From JABMPX01 sp964649795 (GTDB taxonomy: Bacteria; Patescibacteriota; Minisyncoccia; Portnoybacterales; UBA2143), in NCBI GenBank assembly GCA_964649795.1, contig CAZYQY010000007.1, positions 1 through 28,968 of the forward strand: a stretch of 28,968 nucleotides of DNA, written 5' to 3'. The notes beneath the pieces were generated by a model that was not told the DNA's origin, did no database searches, and was given only the letters and a program-made list of their open reading frames with translations. Both the position numbers and the translations under genes were made by a program. Position 1 is the stretch's first letter. Each line of letters begins with the position of its first letter. Below, piece after piece: positions 8,250 through 15,325 of the stretch.

Positions 8250-8910
8250 CGTCAGCTAATAATAAACCTTGTTCATCTTCATTATAATGTATATTGTCAT
8301 TTTTCAATGCTTTTCTTAAAACAAATACAGAACTAAGGAAAAATCCAATTAAAGCACCTAAAATTGTTACTGCCCATAAATTAAGAGTAACTGGCTTTTC
8401 ACTAACTAATGGCTTGTCTAAAATTCTTAATTCTACATTTTGTCCACTGCCATGATAAAACTGATGATTTTTTTCTAAAACATTGTCTATAGCCAAATTA
8501 ATCTGTTCAGCTTTTTCTTTTTCTGGATAGAAAACATCAATTTCTATAACTCCTAAATCACGGATAATTTTAACTTTAACAGCTTTTTCCCATTGTTTGC
8601 GTCTTTCTTTTGATTCAAGAGAAAAATCACTTTGATTTACTTGTCCAGATAAACTAATAACTTTCTCAAAAAAGCTGTCGGAATAAATTCCTTCTTTTAA
8701 AACGCGGCAAAGATACTGGGCTGATTTGGAAACACTATAAATATCCTGTCCAGCTGTCTGTTTTTGTATAATTAATACTTTTGACACAGCTTTATATTCG
8801 GGTGTCTGGAAAACCGCTAAATCAAAAGCTAAAACAGCTCCTAAAACGGTTATCCAAAATATGAGCCATTTTCTTTGATAAATTATTTTAATTGTCTGTT
8901 TTAAAGTCAT
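8212..8910 (-). CDS. Wzz-like polysaccharide chain-length / capsule assembly protein
   Basis: From ATG 8910 the product is 232 residues (MTLKQTIKIIYQRKW). It has the two-helix layout of polysaccharide co-polymerases: a first transmembrane segment at about residues 15-34, a region of about 140 residues facing outward with RILDKPLVSEKPVTLNLW near its end, and a second transmembrane segment at about 180-200. The P-x2-P-x3 style stretch before the second helix is typical of Wzz and YveK/CapA-type modulators. No tyrosine-kinase domain is fused, and the tail of about 30 residues is acidic and Ser-rich. It would regulate length of the polymer made by the neighbouring Wzy-like protein and GT4 enzymes. 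A GTG at 8940 is an alternative start. Its 3' end forms a terminator hairpin. Confidence 0.85.
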   Translation of the reverse strand: MTLKQTIKIIYQRKWLIFWITVLGAVLAFDLAVFQTPEYKAVSKVLIIQKQTAGQDIYSVSKSAQYLCRVLKEGIYSDSFFEKVISLSGQVNQSDFSLESKERRKQWEKAVKVKIIRDLGVIEIDVFYPEKEKAEQINLAIDNVLEKNHQFYHGSGQNVELRILDKPLVSEKPVTLNLWAVTILGALIGFFLSSVFVLRKALKNDNIHYNEDEQGLLLADETSSLDRNDSSI

Positions 8911-8949
8911 AATAAAATGCCTTATCTCAGGCAATGGCACTTTAACACA

Positions 8950-8968
8950 ATTATATATCTTTTGTCAA
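8950..8968 (-). promoter_or_regulatory. Possible promoter for the chain-length gene
   Basis: On the minus strand, TTGACA (8963-8968) and TATAAT (8950-8955) are both present but only 7 bp apart, so they cannot be a normal -35/-10 pair. Either TATAAT acts as a -10 without a good -35, or TTGACA pairs with the poor TTAAAG at 8940-8945 (17-bp spacing). A start near 8943 would give a 33-nt leader to ATG 8910. Confidence 0.4.
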
Positions 8969-8989
8969 GGGTTTTTGATAATACGCAAG

Positions 8990-9106
8990 AGGCCGTGCCT
9001 TGGAACAAAGAATAGGCCACGCCTTGAGAGCTACATTCTTACGCTCAGAGAGCGGAAGGATGTACTCGTCAAGGCGTGGCCTATGAATTTAATCAAGGCA
9101 CGGCCT
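8990..9106. repeat. Nested 117-bp hairpin element with four copies of a 13-mer
   Basis: Outer arms AGGCCGTGCCTTG (8990-9002) and its exact complement at 9094-9106 enclose inner 16-bp perfect arms at 9012-9027 and 9069-9084 (ATAGGCCACGCCTTGA). Symmetric 9-nt spacers separate outer and inner arms. The loop also folds: 9028-9046 pairs with 9050-9067 apart from one bulge, one mismatch and one wobble, leaving a 3-nt loop. Inner and outer arms are copies of one 13-mer, 24 bp apart, that differ only at two central bases (GT versus AC), and both arms of each pair carry the matching change. No U-run follows on either strand and no open frame fills it. It lies between dnaK and the chain-length gene. 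Confidence 0.85.
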
Positions 9107-9116
9107 TAGATTTGTT

Positions 9117-11000
9117 TTATTTCTTTTCCTCTTTTTTCTCTTCTTTCACTTCCTCGTACTCCCCTTTAACTGTTTTGTCCGTTGAATCTTTATCAGAGGC
9201 AGATTTTTTACCTTTTATTTCCGGTTCTGATTGTTCTGCTTTTTCTTCCTCAACTTTTTGATATAATTGAGCGCCTATTTTCTGAATCTCCTGTGACAAT
9301 TCATCGATTGCTTTTTTCAAAGGTTCTATTTCACTGCTGTCTTTAATCTTCTTTAGCTCCTCTAATTTTTCTTCAACTTGTTTTTTATCATCCGGCTTTA
9401 CCTTGTCTCCAGCATCTTTTAAGGCCTTTTCTGTAGAGAAAATTAGAGTATCAGCTTGATTGCGAATTTCAATCAGTTCTTTTTTCTGACGGTCTTCAGT
9501 AGCATGTGCTTCAGCTTCCTGTTTCATTTTTTCAATTTCTTCTTTAGAAAGAGCTGAAGAATCAGTAATTGTAATATGCTGTTCCTTATTAGTCGCTTTA
9601 TCTTTAGCTTTTACATTTAAAATGCCGTTAGTGTCAATATCAAAAGTAACTTCAATTTGAGGAACTCCTCTGGAAGCTGGAGGGATACCGTCTAACATAA
9701 ATCTGCCTAAGGTTCTATTATCGCTAGCCATTGGTCTTTCGCCCTGCAAAACATGAATATCCACTGCTGGCTGATTATCAGCAGCTGTTGAAAAAATCTG
9801 CGATTTTGAAGTTGGCACAGTTGTATTTTTTTCAATTAACGGAGTCATTACATTGCCTAATGTTTCTATGCCTAAGGTTAATGGAGTAACATCAAGCAAG
9901 AGAACTTCTTTTGTCTCGCCTGTTAAAATTCCTCCTTGAATGGCTGCCCCTTTGGCTACGCATTCCATGGGGTCAACTCCCCTTTCAATTTTTTTGCCTA
10001 CATAATCTTCAACAAACTTTTGGACAATAGGCATTCTGGTCGGTCCGCCGACTAAAATGATTTTAGTAATATTATCAGGGGTTAATTTAGCGTCTTTTAA
10101 TGACTGTTCTATTGGCTCACGGCACTTTTCAATAATTGGCTTAATCAATTCTTCCAATTTGGCCCTGGTAATTTTCATTGTTAAATGTTTTGGCCCTGAC
10201 GCGTCAGCGCTGAGAAAAGGCAGATTAATATCTGTTTCCAAAGTTGAGGAAAGCTCAATTTTAGCTTTTTCAGCTGCTTCTTTTACTCTTTGCAAAGCAG
10301 TGCTGTCCTGCTTTAAGTCAATACTGTTCTCTTTTTTGAATTCTTCAATAATATAATCAGACAAAATTTCATCCATGTCAGTGCCTCCTAATTCAGTATC
10401 GCCAGAAGTCGACTTTACCTCAAAAACCCCTTCTCCAAAATCCATAATAGTTACATCTAAAGTTCCACCGCCAAAGTCAAAAACAAAGATTTTCTCTTCT
10501 TTATCTGTTTTATCAATACCATAAGCCAAAGAAGCGGCTGTTGGTTCATTAATAATCCTTTCCACTTCTAAGCCGGCAATTGCACCAGCGTCTTTAGTAG
10601 CTTGTCTTTGAGAATCATTGAAATATGCTGGAACAGTAATAACTGCTTTTTGAATTGGCTCGCCTAAAAATGATTCAGCGTCTTTTTTAATTTTTTGCAG
10701 GATAAAAGAAGAAAGCTGTTGAGGCGTATAATCTTTGCCATTTAGAGTATATTTTTCTTTTGTCCCCATTTTTCTCTTAAATGTAGTAACTGTGTTTTCT
10801 GGATTAGTTATTGCCTGGCGGCGTGCTGGCTCGCCAACTAAAAGATTATTGTCTTTGTCAAAAGCTACATAAGACGGAAAAGCCTTGCCTCCGCCAACTA
10901 CTGTTCCTTCAGCAGAAGGGATTATTGTTGGCTTACCTGCTTCAACAACGGAAGCAGCTGAATTAGATGTTCCTAAATCAATACCTATTATTTTAGTCAT
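9117..11000 (-). CDS. dnaK: Molecular chaperone DnaK (Hsp70)
   Basis: The 627-residue protein is full-length Hsp70, which folds client proteins using ATP with GrpE as nucleotide exchanger. The N-terminal ATPase opens with IIGIDLGTSNSAASVVE, has VITVPAYFNDSQRQATKDAG, the phosphate-2 loop VFDFGGGTLDVTIM and the adenosine motif ILVGGPTRMP. The substrate-binding domain begins near LLLDVTPLTLGIETLG, and the helical lid is followed by a Lys/Glu-rich tail (EEVKEEKKEEKK) in place of the EEVD-like end. Tail acidity is common in bacterial DnaK. It is the third gene of a grpE-hsp20-dnaK operon, starting 19 bp after hsp20 without a visible Shine-Dalgarno site. No dnaJ is in the window. Confidence 0.98.
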   Translation of the reverse strand: MTKIIGIDLGTSNSAASVVEAGKPTIIPSAEGTVVGGGKAFPSYVAFDKDNNLLVGEPARRQAITNPENTVTTFKRKMGTKEKYTLNGKDYTPQQLSSFILQKIKKDAESFLGEPIQKAVITVPAYFNDSQRQATKDAGAIAGLEVERIINEPTAASLAYGIDKTDKEEKIFVFDFGGGTLDVTIMDFGEGVFEVKSTSGDTELGGTDMDEILSDYIIEEFKKENSIDLKQDSTALQRVKEAAEKAKIELSSTLETDINLPFLSADASGPKHLTMKITRAKLEELIKPIIEKCREPIEQSLKDAKLTPDNITKIILVGGPTRMPIVQKFVEDYVGKKIERGVDPMECVAKGAAIQGGILTGETKEVLLLDVTPLTLGIETLGNVMTPLIEKNTTVPTSKSQIFSTAADNQPAVDIHVLQGERPMASDNRTLGRFMLDGIPPASRGVPQIEVTFDIDTNGILNVKAKDKATNKEQHITITDSSALSKEEIEKMKQEAEAHATEDRQKKELIEIRNQADTLIFSTEKALKDAGDKVKPDDKKQVEEKLEELKKIKDSSEIEPLKKAIDELSQEIQKIGAQLYQKVEEEKAEQSEPEIKGKKSASDKDSTDKTVKGEYEEVKEEKKEEKK

Positions 11001-11019
11001 ATTGTTTATTTTAATTAGT

Positions 11020-11469
11020 TTACTTAATTTTAATTGGAACCTTTTTTGTTTTAGAAATTTTCTTTGATACTTTTGGAATAGTTATTTTAAGCATTCCGTC
11101 TTTACTCTCAGCGCTTGCTTTGCTGTCTTTAACATCTACTGGCAATTTAATTACTCTTCTAAAAGACCCTTTTCTTATTTCCCTGCGCAAATAATCTTTT
11201 TCTTTAACTTCTTTTTTCTCTTCGCCTTTGCCCTGAATAGTAAGAATATTATCTTCAATAGAAATTTCTACATTCTCCGGCTTAATCCCGCTTAAAGAAA
11301 CATCTACATAAAGATTATTTTTATCCTGATAAATATCTACTATTGGCTCTTCTGGCTGAAAAGTAGGCACAAAAGGAACCCATTCTTCTCCTTGGCCAAA
11401 TATAACTGGAGAATTAGGAAAATTAGGTCTTCCTTCTAAATCTTTAAATTGTCTCCATTTTATAGGCAT
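11020..11469 (-). CDS. Small heat-shock protein Hsp20 (alpha-crystallin domain)
   Basis: This 149-residue protein has a short N-terminal arm, then an alpha-crystallin domain at about residues 42-140: PIVDIYQDKNNLYVDVSLSG, VEISIEDNILTIQG, RREIRKGSFRRVIKLPVDV, and the closing GMLKITIPK, which matches the A/GxLxIxxPK signature. A basic tail (VSKKISKTKKVPIKIK) ends with an I-x-I motif of the kind that links dimers into oligomers. Small heat-shock proteins hold unfolding proteins for DnaK, which fits the operon with grpE upstream and dnaK downstream. A 65-bp AT-only repeat tract separates it from grpE. Confidence 0.95.
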   Translation of the reverse strand: MPIKWRQFKDLEGRPNFPNSPVIFGQGEEWVPFVPTFQPEEPIVDIYQDKNNLYVDVSLSGIKPENVEISIEDNILTIQGKGEEKKEVKEKDYLRREIRKGSFRRVIKLPVDVKDSKASAESKDGMLKITIPKVSKKISKTKKVPIKIK

Positions 11470-11470
11470 A

Positions 11471-11518
11471 AATTTTAATTTTTAATTTTTAATTTTTAAT
11501 TTTTAAACATTAAAAATT
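11471..11518. repeat. AT-only 7-bp tandem repeat and hairpin in the grpE-hsp20 gap
   Basis: About five units of a TTTTTAA heptamer run from 11471 to 11506. AATTTTTAAT (11491-11500) can pair with ATTAAAAATT (11509-11518) across 8 nt. The stem has no G-C pairs, so it is a weak structure that might tune read-through between grpE and hsp20, or is just a simple repeat. Confidence 0.6.
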
Positions 11519-11534
11519 ATAAAATTTAAAAATT

Positions 11535-12014
11535 TTACTTAGCTATTTTGACTTTACTTGCTCTTAAAATTTTATTTTCTATTATATATCCTTTTTGGAT
11601 TTCTTTAACAATACTCCCTTCCTGTTCTTTTGATTCTATTTGCTCAATTGCTTCATGAAATTCTGGATTGAACTTTTCTCCTTTTGTTTTAATTACTTTT
11701 AAGCCGTATTTTTTTAAAATATCTTTTAATTGCTCTTTAATTTGATTTAAATCATGATTCTTTTTTGCTCCAATTTCCAAACTATCCAAAACTAGCAATA
11801 ATTCTTTAATTAGATCTTCTTGTCCGTATTTTTTTAACTCCTCAAGTATTTTCTCTTGACGCCTTCGGAAATTAATCAAATCAGCCCGGGCTATCTGTGC
11901 CTGGGTTAAATACTCCTCCTTTTCTTTTTGACACTCTTTTAGTTTTTTATTGAGTTTCTGAGTTTGAGTATCAGATTCTTCAGAGATATAGGAAATCTTT
12001 TTCTTTTTAAGCAT
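11535..12014 (-). CDS. grpE: Nucleotide exchange factor GrpE
   Basis: The 159-residue protein opens with a charged coiled coil (LNKKLKECQKEKEEYLTQ into ARADLINFRRRQEK), which is the long dimer helix of GrpE. The C-terminal beta domain has the family signature: KFNPEFHEAIEQIES, then IVKEIQKGYIIENKILRASKV. GrpE releases ADP from DnaK to reset the chaperone cycle. It is first in the operon and is followed by hsp20 and dnaK. Its promoter region faces corA and contains no CIRCE element, so HrcA control is not suggested by sequence. Confidence 0.96.
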   Translation of the reverse strand: MLKKKKISYISEESDTQTQKLNKKLKECQKEKEEYLTQAQIARADLINFRRRQEKILEELKKYGQEDLIKELLLVLDSLEIGAKKNHDLNQIKEQLKDILKKYGLKVIKTKGEKFNPEFHEAIEQIESKEQEGSIVKEIQKGYIIENKILRASKVKIAK

Positions 12015-12039
12015 TATTTATTATTAACAACTTATTCAT

Positions 12040-12067
12040 AGTTTATCACTTTTGGAAAAGTTGTCAA
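12040..12067 (-). promoter_or_regulatory. Promoter of the grpE-hsp20-dnaK operon
   Basis: TTGACA at 12062-12067 and TAAACT at 12040-12045, spaced 16 bp, 26 bp from the grpE start. The spacer holds a 14-bp inverted repeat, ACTTTT-GG-AAAAGT (12048-12061), that could be an operator. Confidence 0.6.
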
Positions 12068-12090
12068 ATACAAGAACAGTGTGATAGAAT
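12061..12090 (+). promoter_or_regulatory. Promoter of the corA-dnaB-recR operon
   Basis: TTGTCA at 12061-12066 and TAGAAT at 12085-12090, spaced 18 bp. The -35 region is the same palindromic TTGTCAA used by the divergent grpE promoter. The leader then carries AAGGAG nine bases before the corA ATG. Confidence 0.65.
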
Positions 12091-12111
12091 AAAAACAAGG
12101 AGAAAAATAAT

Positions 12112-13026
12112 ATGAAAACAATAACAGCTAACAATGTTACTTGGATTGATGTAGAAAAACCAAACCAAAAAAATCTTGACGAATTCAAGGAAAAGTTTAA
12201 TCTTCATCCTTTTGTTATCCAGCAATTTCTACCGCCTATTCACAGGCCTAAGATAGAAGAATATCCTGACCAGCTTTTTATTGTTCTCCATTTCCCTGTT
12301 TTTAATTCTGAAACTAATCAAACGAAATTAGTAGAACTGGATTTTATTCTTGCTCCGAATACGCTTATTACAAGCTATACTGAAGAAATTCCTAATTTAA
12401 AAACATTTTTTGATGATTGCAAACTTCAGGACTACCATCAAACTCAGCATTTCAAAAGCAATGGGCATTTGCTTTTGGGCCTGCTTGACTGGCTAATTGA
12501 TTCTTGTTTGCCAATGCTTGATCATATTAGTGAAAAAACTGAAAAGATTGAGAGTCAGGTTTTTGAAGGCAAAGGCAAAGAAATGCTTTCGGAAATAGCT
12601 ATGGCTAAAAAAGATTTAATTGATTTCCGCAGAGCACTTAAACCTCAACGTTCAATTTTGGAAATTTTAGGTAAAAAATCCCAACGATTGTTTGGTCAGG
12701 AATTACAGTCATTAAGCCAAGAAGTTATTGGTTCTTCTATCAGGGTTTGGAATGTTTTAGAAAATCATCGAGAACTGATTAATTCCATTGAACAAACCAA
12801 TAATTCCCTGCTTTCCTATAAACTAAACGATATTATGAAATTTCTGACCGTTGTTTCCTTTATTACTTTCCCCTTGAGCGTTATTGTTGGTTTTTTTGGT
12901 ATGAATATATTCAGCCAGATTTCTTTAGTTGAAAACAATCCTTCTGCTTGGTTTATTATTCTTATTTTCATGATTTTTATTACTAGTATAATGGTTATTT
13001 ATTTCAAAAAGAAAAAATGGCTATAA
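12112..13026 (+). CDS. corA: CorA-family Mg2+/divalent cation channel
   Basis: The 304-residue protein fits CorA: an N-terminal cytoplasmic alpha/beta domain (residues 1-110), a long helical stalk (about 130-240) and two C-terminal transmembrane helices (about 243-262 and 280-298). The pore signature GMN is at residues 263-265 in VGFFGMNIF. CorA forms a pentamer that lets Mg2+ and similar ions enter. The loop after GMN (SQISLVENNPSAW) lacks the common MPE of E. coli CorA, which is usual for diverse members. An AAGGAG site sets the start. Its 3' end overlaps dnaB by 10 bp. Confidence 0.95.
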   Translation: MKTITANNVTWIDVEKPNQKNLDEFKEKFNLHPFVIQQFLPPIHRPKIEEYPDQLFIVLHFPVFNSETNQTKLVELDFILAPNTLITSYTEEIPNLKTFFDDCKLQDYHQTQHFKSNGHLLLGLLDWLIDSCLPMLDHISEKTEKIESQVFEGKGKEMLSEIAMAKKDLIDFRRALKPQRSILEILGKKSQRLFGQELQSLSQEVIGSSIRVWNVLENHRELINSIEQTNNSLLSYKLNDIMKFLTVVSFITFPLSVIVGFFGMNIFSQISLVENNPSAWFIILIFMIFITSIMVIYFKKKKWL

Positions 13027-14375
13027 ATAAATTAACTCAAGGGCGTTTGCCTCCGCAAAATATTGAAGCTGAACAGTCAGTTCTTGGTTCTTTAATGTTA
13101 GACAAAGAAGGAATTTTTAAAGTGGCTGATATTCTCAAATCTGATGATTTTTATAGAGGAAGCCATAGTAATATTTATCAAGCAATATTAGAACTTTATG
13201 AGAAGAACGAACCAATTGACTTATTAAGTTTAACTAATCGCTTAAAAGAAAAAAAACAATTAAAAGATATAGGCGGAGCCACATATTTAAGCAGCTTGGT
13301 TAATTCTGTTCCTACAGCAGCTCATATTGCCCATTATGCTAAGATTATTAAGAATAAAAAAATTCTTCGTGATTTAATTAATGCTTCTCATCAAATTGAA
13401 CAAATAAGTTATAAGGAAGACGAGGACACTGAAAGCTTGGTTGACACTGCTGAACAAAAGATTTTTAGCATTTCTCAAAAATCAATTAGCCAAAAATTTA
13501 TTCCTATTAAAGATACCTTAGAAGATGCTTTTGAGAGAATTGACAAATTGCATCGCGGAGAAGATGTTACTCGAGGAATACCAACTGGTTTTGCTGATTT
13601 AGATAATCATTTATCTGGTTTACAAAAATCAGATTTAATTATTTTAGCGTCCAGGCCATCTCTGGGTAAAACTTCATTAGCTTTGGACTTTGCCCGCCAT
13701 ATTTCTACAAAAGAAAAAACGCCAGTAGCTATCTTTAGTTTGGAAATGTCAAAAGAGCAATTAGTTGACCGATTAATCTGCGCTCAAGCTGAAGTAGATT
13801 CTTGGCGTATGCGCACTGGTCGTTTATCTGGCGAAGGGCCTGATAATGATTTTCAACGGATTCAACAAGCATTAGATGAATTATCAGCCACCCCTATTTT
13901 TATTGATGACGCTCCTTCGCCAACAATTATGCAAATAAGAACAATGGCTCGCCGTTTGCAAAGCGAACATGACTTGGGATTAATTATTATTGACTATATC
14001 CAAATGATCCAGCCGCGCAATCCAAGCGATCCGCCAGTTCAACAAATGACAGAAATATCGCGCAGCTTAAAAACATTAGGCAGAGAGCTTAATCTTCCAA
14101 TTCTAGCTCTTTCACAGCTTTCACGAGCCGTTGAAAGCCGTTCTCCTTCCATCCCTAAACTCTCTGACCTTCGTGATTCAGGAGCTATTGAACAAGATAG
14201 CGATGTTGTGCTTTTTATATATAGAGAAGACAAAGACAATCCTAATACTGAACGAAAGAATATTGCTGAAATCCATATTGCTAAACACCGTAATGGACCA
14301 ACAGGCAGGATAGAATTATTTTTTAATGAAAGCCAAGTTAGTTTTAAGAGCTTGGAAAAACATTTGGGTGAATAA
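13017..14375 (+). CDS. dnaB: Replicative DNA helicase DnaB
   Basis: The 452-residue protein has the standard DnaB N-terminal domain (GRLPPQNIEAEQSVLGSLML; residues 9-28) that binds primase, and a RecA-like motor from about residue 185. The Walker A is SRPSLGKTS at 212-220 and the Walker B is LIIIDYIQM; the arginine-bearing stretch LSQLSRAVESR and LRDSGAIEQDSDVV are also typical. DnaB unwinds the replication fork as a hexamer. It overlaps corA by 10 bp and touches recR with no gap (TAA then ATG), so all three are probably cotranscribed. No intein is present. Confidence 0.98.
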   Translation: MAINKLTQGRLPPQNIEAEQSVLGSLMLDKEGIFKVADILKSDDFYRGSHSNIYQAILELYEKNEPIDLLSLTNRLKEKKQLKDIGGATYLSSLVNSVPTAAHIAHYAKIIKNKKILRDLINASHQIEQISYKEDEDTESLVDTAEQKIFSISQKSISQKFIPIKDTLEDAFERIDKLHRGEDVTRGIPTGFADLDNHLSGLQKSDLIILASRPSLGKTSLALDFARHISTKEKTPVAIFSLEMSKEQLVDRLICAQAEVDSWRMRTGRLSGEGPDNDFQRIQQALDELSATPIFIDDAPSPTIMQIRTMARRLQSEHDLGLIIIDYIQMIQPRNPSDPPVQQMTEISRSLKTLGRELNLPILALSQLSRAVESRSPSIPKLSDLRDSGAIEQDSDVVLFIYREDKDNPNTERKNIAEIHIAKHRNGPTGRIELFFNESQVSFKSLEKHLGE

Positions 14376-14975
14376 ATGTTACCACGATCAATTCAAAATT
14401 TAATTAATCAATTAAGCCAATTGCCTGATATTGGACCGAGAGCTGCTACTCGGTTGGTTTTTTATTTAATAAATCAAGAACAAAAAAATTTAGACGAATT
14501 ATCATCATTGATTAAGAATCTCAAAACAGAAATACATCTATGCTCGCAATGTTTTAACATAACAAGCAAAGACAATCAGCTTTGTTCTGTATGCCAGGAT
14601 TCAAAAAGGGATAAAGAAATAATTTGTTTAGTAGAAAATATTTTAAATATTATTCCGTTAGAAAAAACCAGGCAATACAATGGGCTTTATCATGTTCTAG
14701 GCGGGTTAATTTCTCCGACTGAAGGCATCGGGCCGGATAATTTGCGAATTAAAGAATTAATCGCCCGGATTAAAAAAAGTCAATCGCCGATCAAGGAAAT
14801 TATTTTCGCCTTAAGTCCGACTACTGAAGGAGACACAACAGCTTTGTATATTGAACGGCTATTAAAACCTTTTGAAATAAAAATAAGTCGCTTAGGTCGC
14901 GGCTTATCAACTGGTTCTGATTTAGAATATATTGATGAAAACACTTTAAGCAATGCTCTTCTTGGGCGAAGATAA
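14376..14975 (+). CDS. recR: Recombination mediator RecR
   Basis: This 199-residue protein has RecR's parts in order: helix-hairpin-helix (LPDIGPRAATRL, residues 16-27), a four-cysteine zinc motif (C56, C59, C70, C73), and a Toprim domain with YHVLGGLISPTEGIGPDNL and FALSPTTEGDTTALYI, ending with SRLGRGLSTGSDLEYIDE. RecR works with RecO/RecF to load RecA on gaps. It starts directly after the dnaB stop. Its last 30 bp overlap the 3' end of rplU on the other strand. Confidence 0.97.
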   Translation: MLPRSIQNLINQLSQLPDIGPRAATRLVFYLINQEQKNLDELSSLIKNLKTEIHLCSQCFNITSKDNQLCSVCQDSKRDKEIICLVENILNIIPLEKTRQYNGLYHVLGGLISPTEGIGPDNLRIKELIARIKKSQSPIKEIIFALSPTTEGDTTALYIERLLKPFEIKISRLGRGLSTGSDLEYIDENTLSNALLGRR

Positions 14976-15278
14976 AATTTTTAAAATCTCCACTTCTGTA
15001 TAGGGCTGTCGATGGCCCATTTTTTTTTCATAACGCTTCTTTGGTTTATACTTAAAAACAATTATTTTTTTGGCTTTGCCTTGTTTTAAAATTTTTGCTT
15101 TAATTTTAACATTTTTAACTAAAGGAGTTCCTATCTTAACTGACTTGTTTTTGCTCAATAAAAAAACTTGGTCGAAGATTATTTCTTCGCCTTCTTTTTT
15201 TTCTAATTTCTCTACTTTTATTTTATCGCCCGGCGAAACTAAATATTGTTTACTGCCGGTTTTAATAACTGCAAACAT
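14946..15278 (-). CDS. rplU: 50S ribosomal protein L21
   Basis: The 110-residue protein matches L21: MFAVIKTGSKQYLVSPGDKI, a central beta barrel, then VFKYKPKKRYEKKMGHRQPY, the basic rRNA-binding loop. The C-terminal tail (VEILKILSSPKKSIA) is encoded antisense to the end of recR. The usual partner rpmA (L27) is not next to it here. A well-formed promoter places the transcription start at or next to the ATG, so the mRNA may be leaderless. Confidence 0.96.
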   Translation of the reverse strand: MFAVIKTGSKQYLVSPGDKIKVEKLEKKEGEEIIFDQVFLLSKNKSVKIGTPLVKNVKIKAKILKQGKAKKIIVFKYKPKKRYEKKMGHRQPYTEVEILKILSSPKKSIA

Positions 15279-15284
15279 AAATCT

Positions 15285-15313
15285 AATATAAACTATCTAA
15301 GAATAAAAATCAA
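15285..15313 (-). promoter_or_regulatory. Promoter of rplU, leaderless configuration
   Basis: TTGATT at 15308-15313, a 17-bp spacer, and TATATT at 15285-15290. Only 6 bp separate the -10 element from the rplU ATG (15278), so the predicted first transcribed base is the A of the start codon. No Shine-Dalgarno site exists. The promoter lies just after the rmuC stop. Confidence 0.7.
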
Positions 15314-15325
15314 CTCTCTCCTGAG

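Noticed and set aside
8990..9106. CRISPR-like repeats or a simple dnaK terminator
   Set aside because: Copies are inverted and pair with each other, spacing is not spacer-like on both sides, and no U-run follows the stem.
9076..9261. Plus-strand open frame starting in the hairpin and running into dnaK antisense
   Set aside because: It is a Ser/Phe-rich antisense reading of the dnaK acidic tail with no ribosome site.
12015..12111. CIRCE (HrcA) operator before grpE
   Set aside because: No TTAGCACTC-N9-GAGTGCTAA or near match is present.
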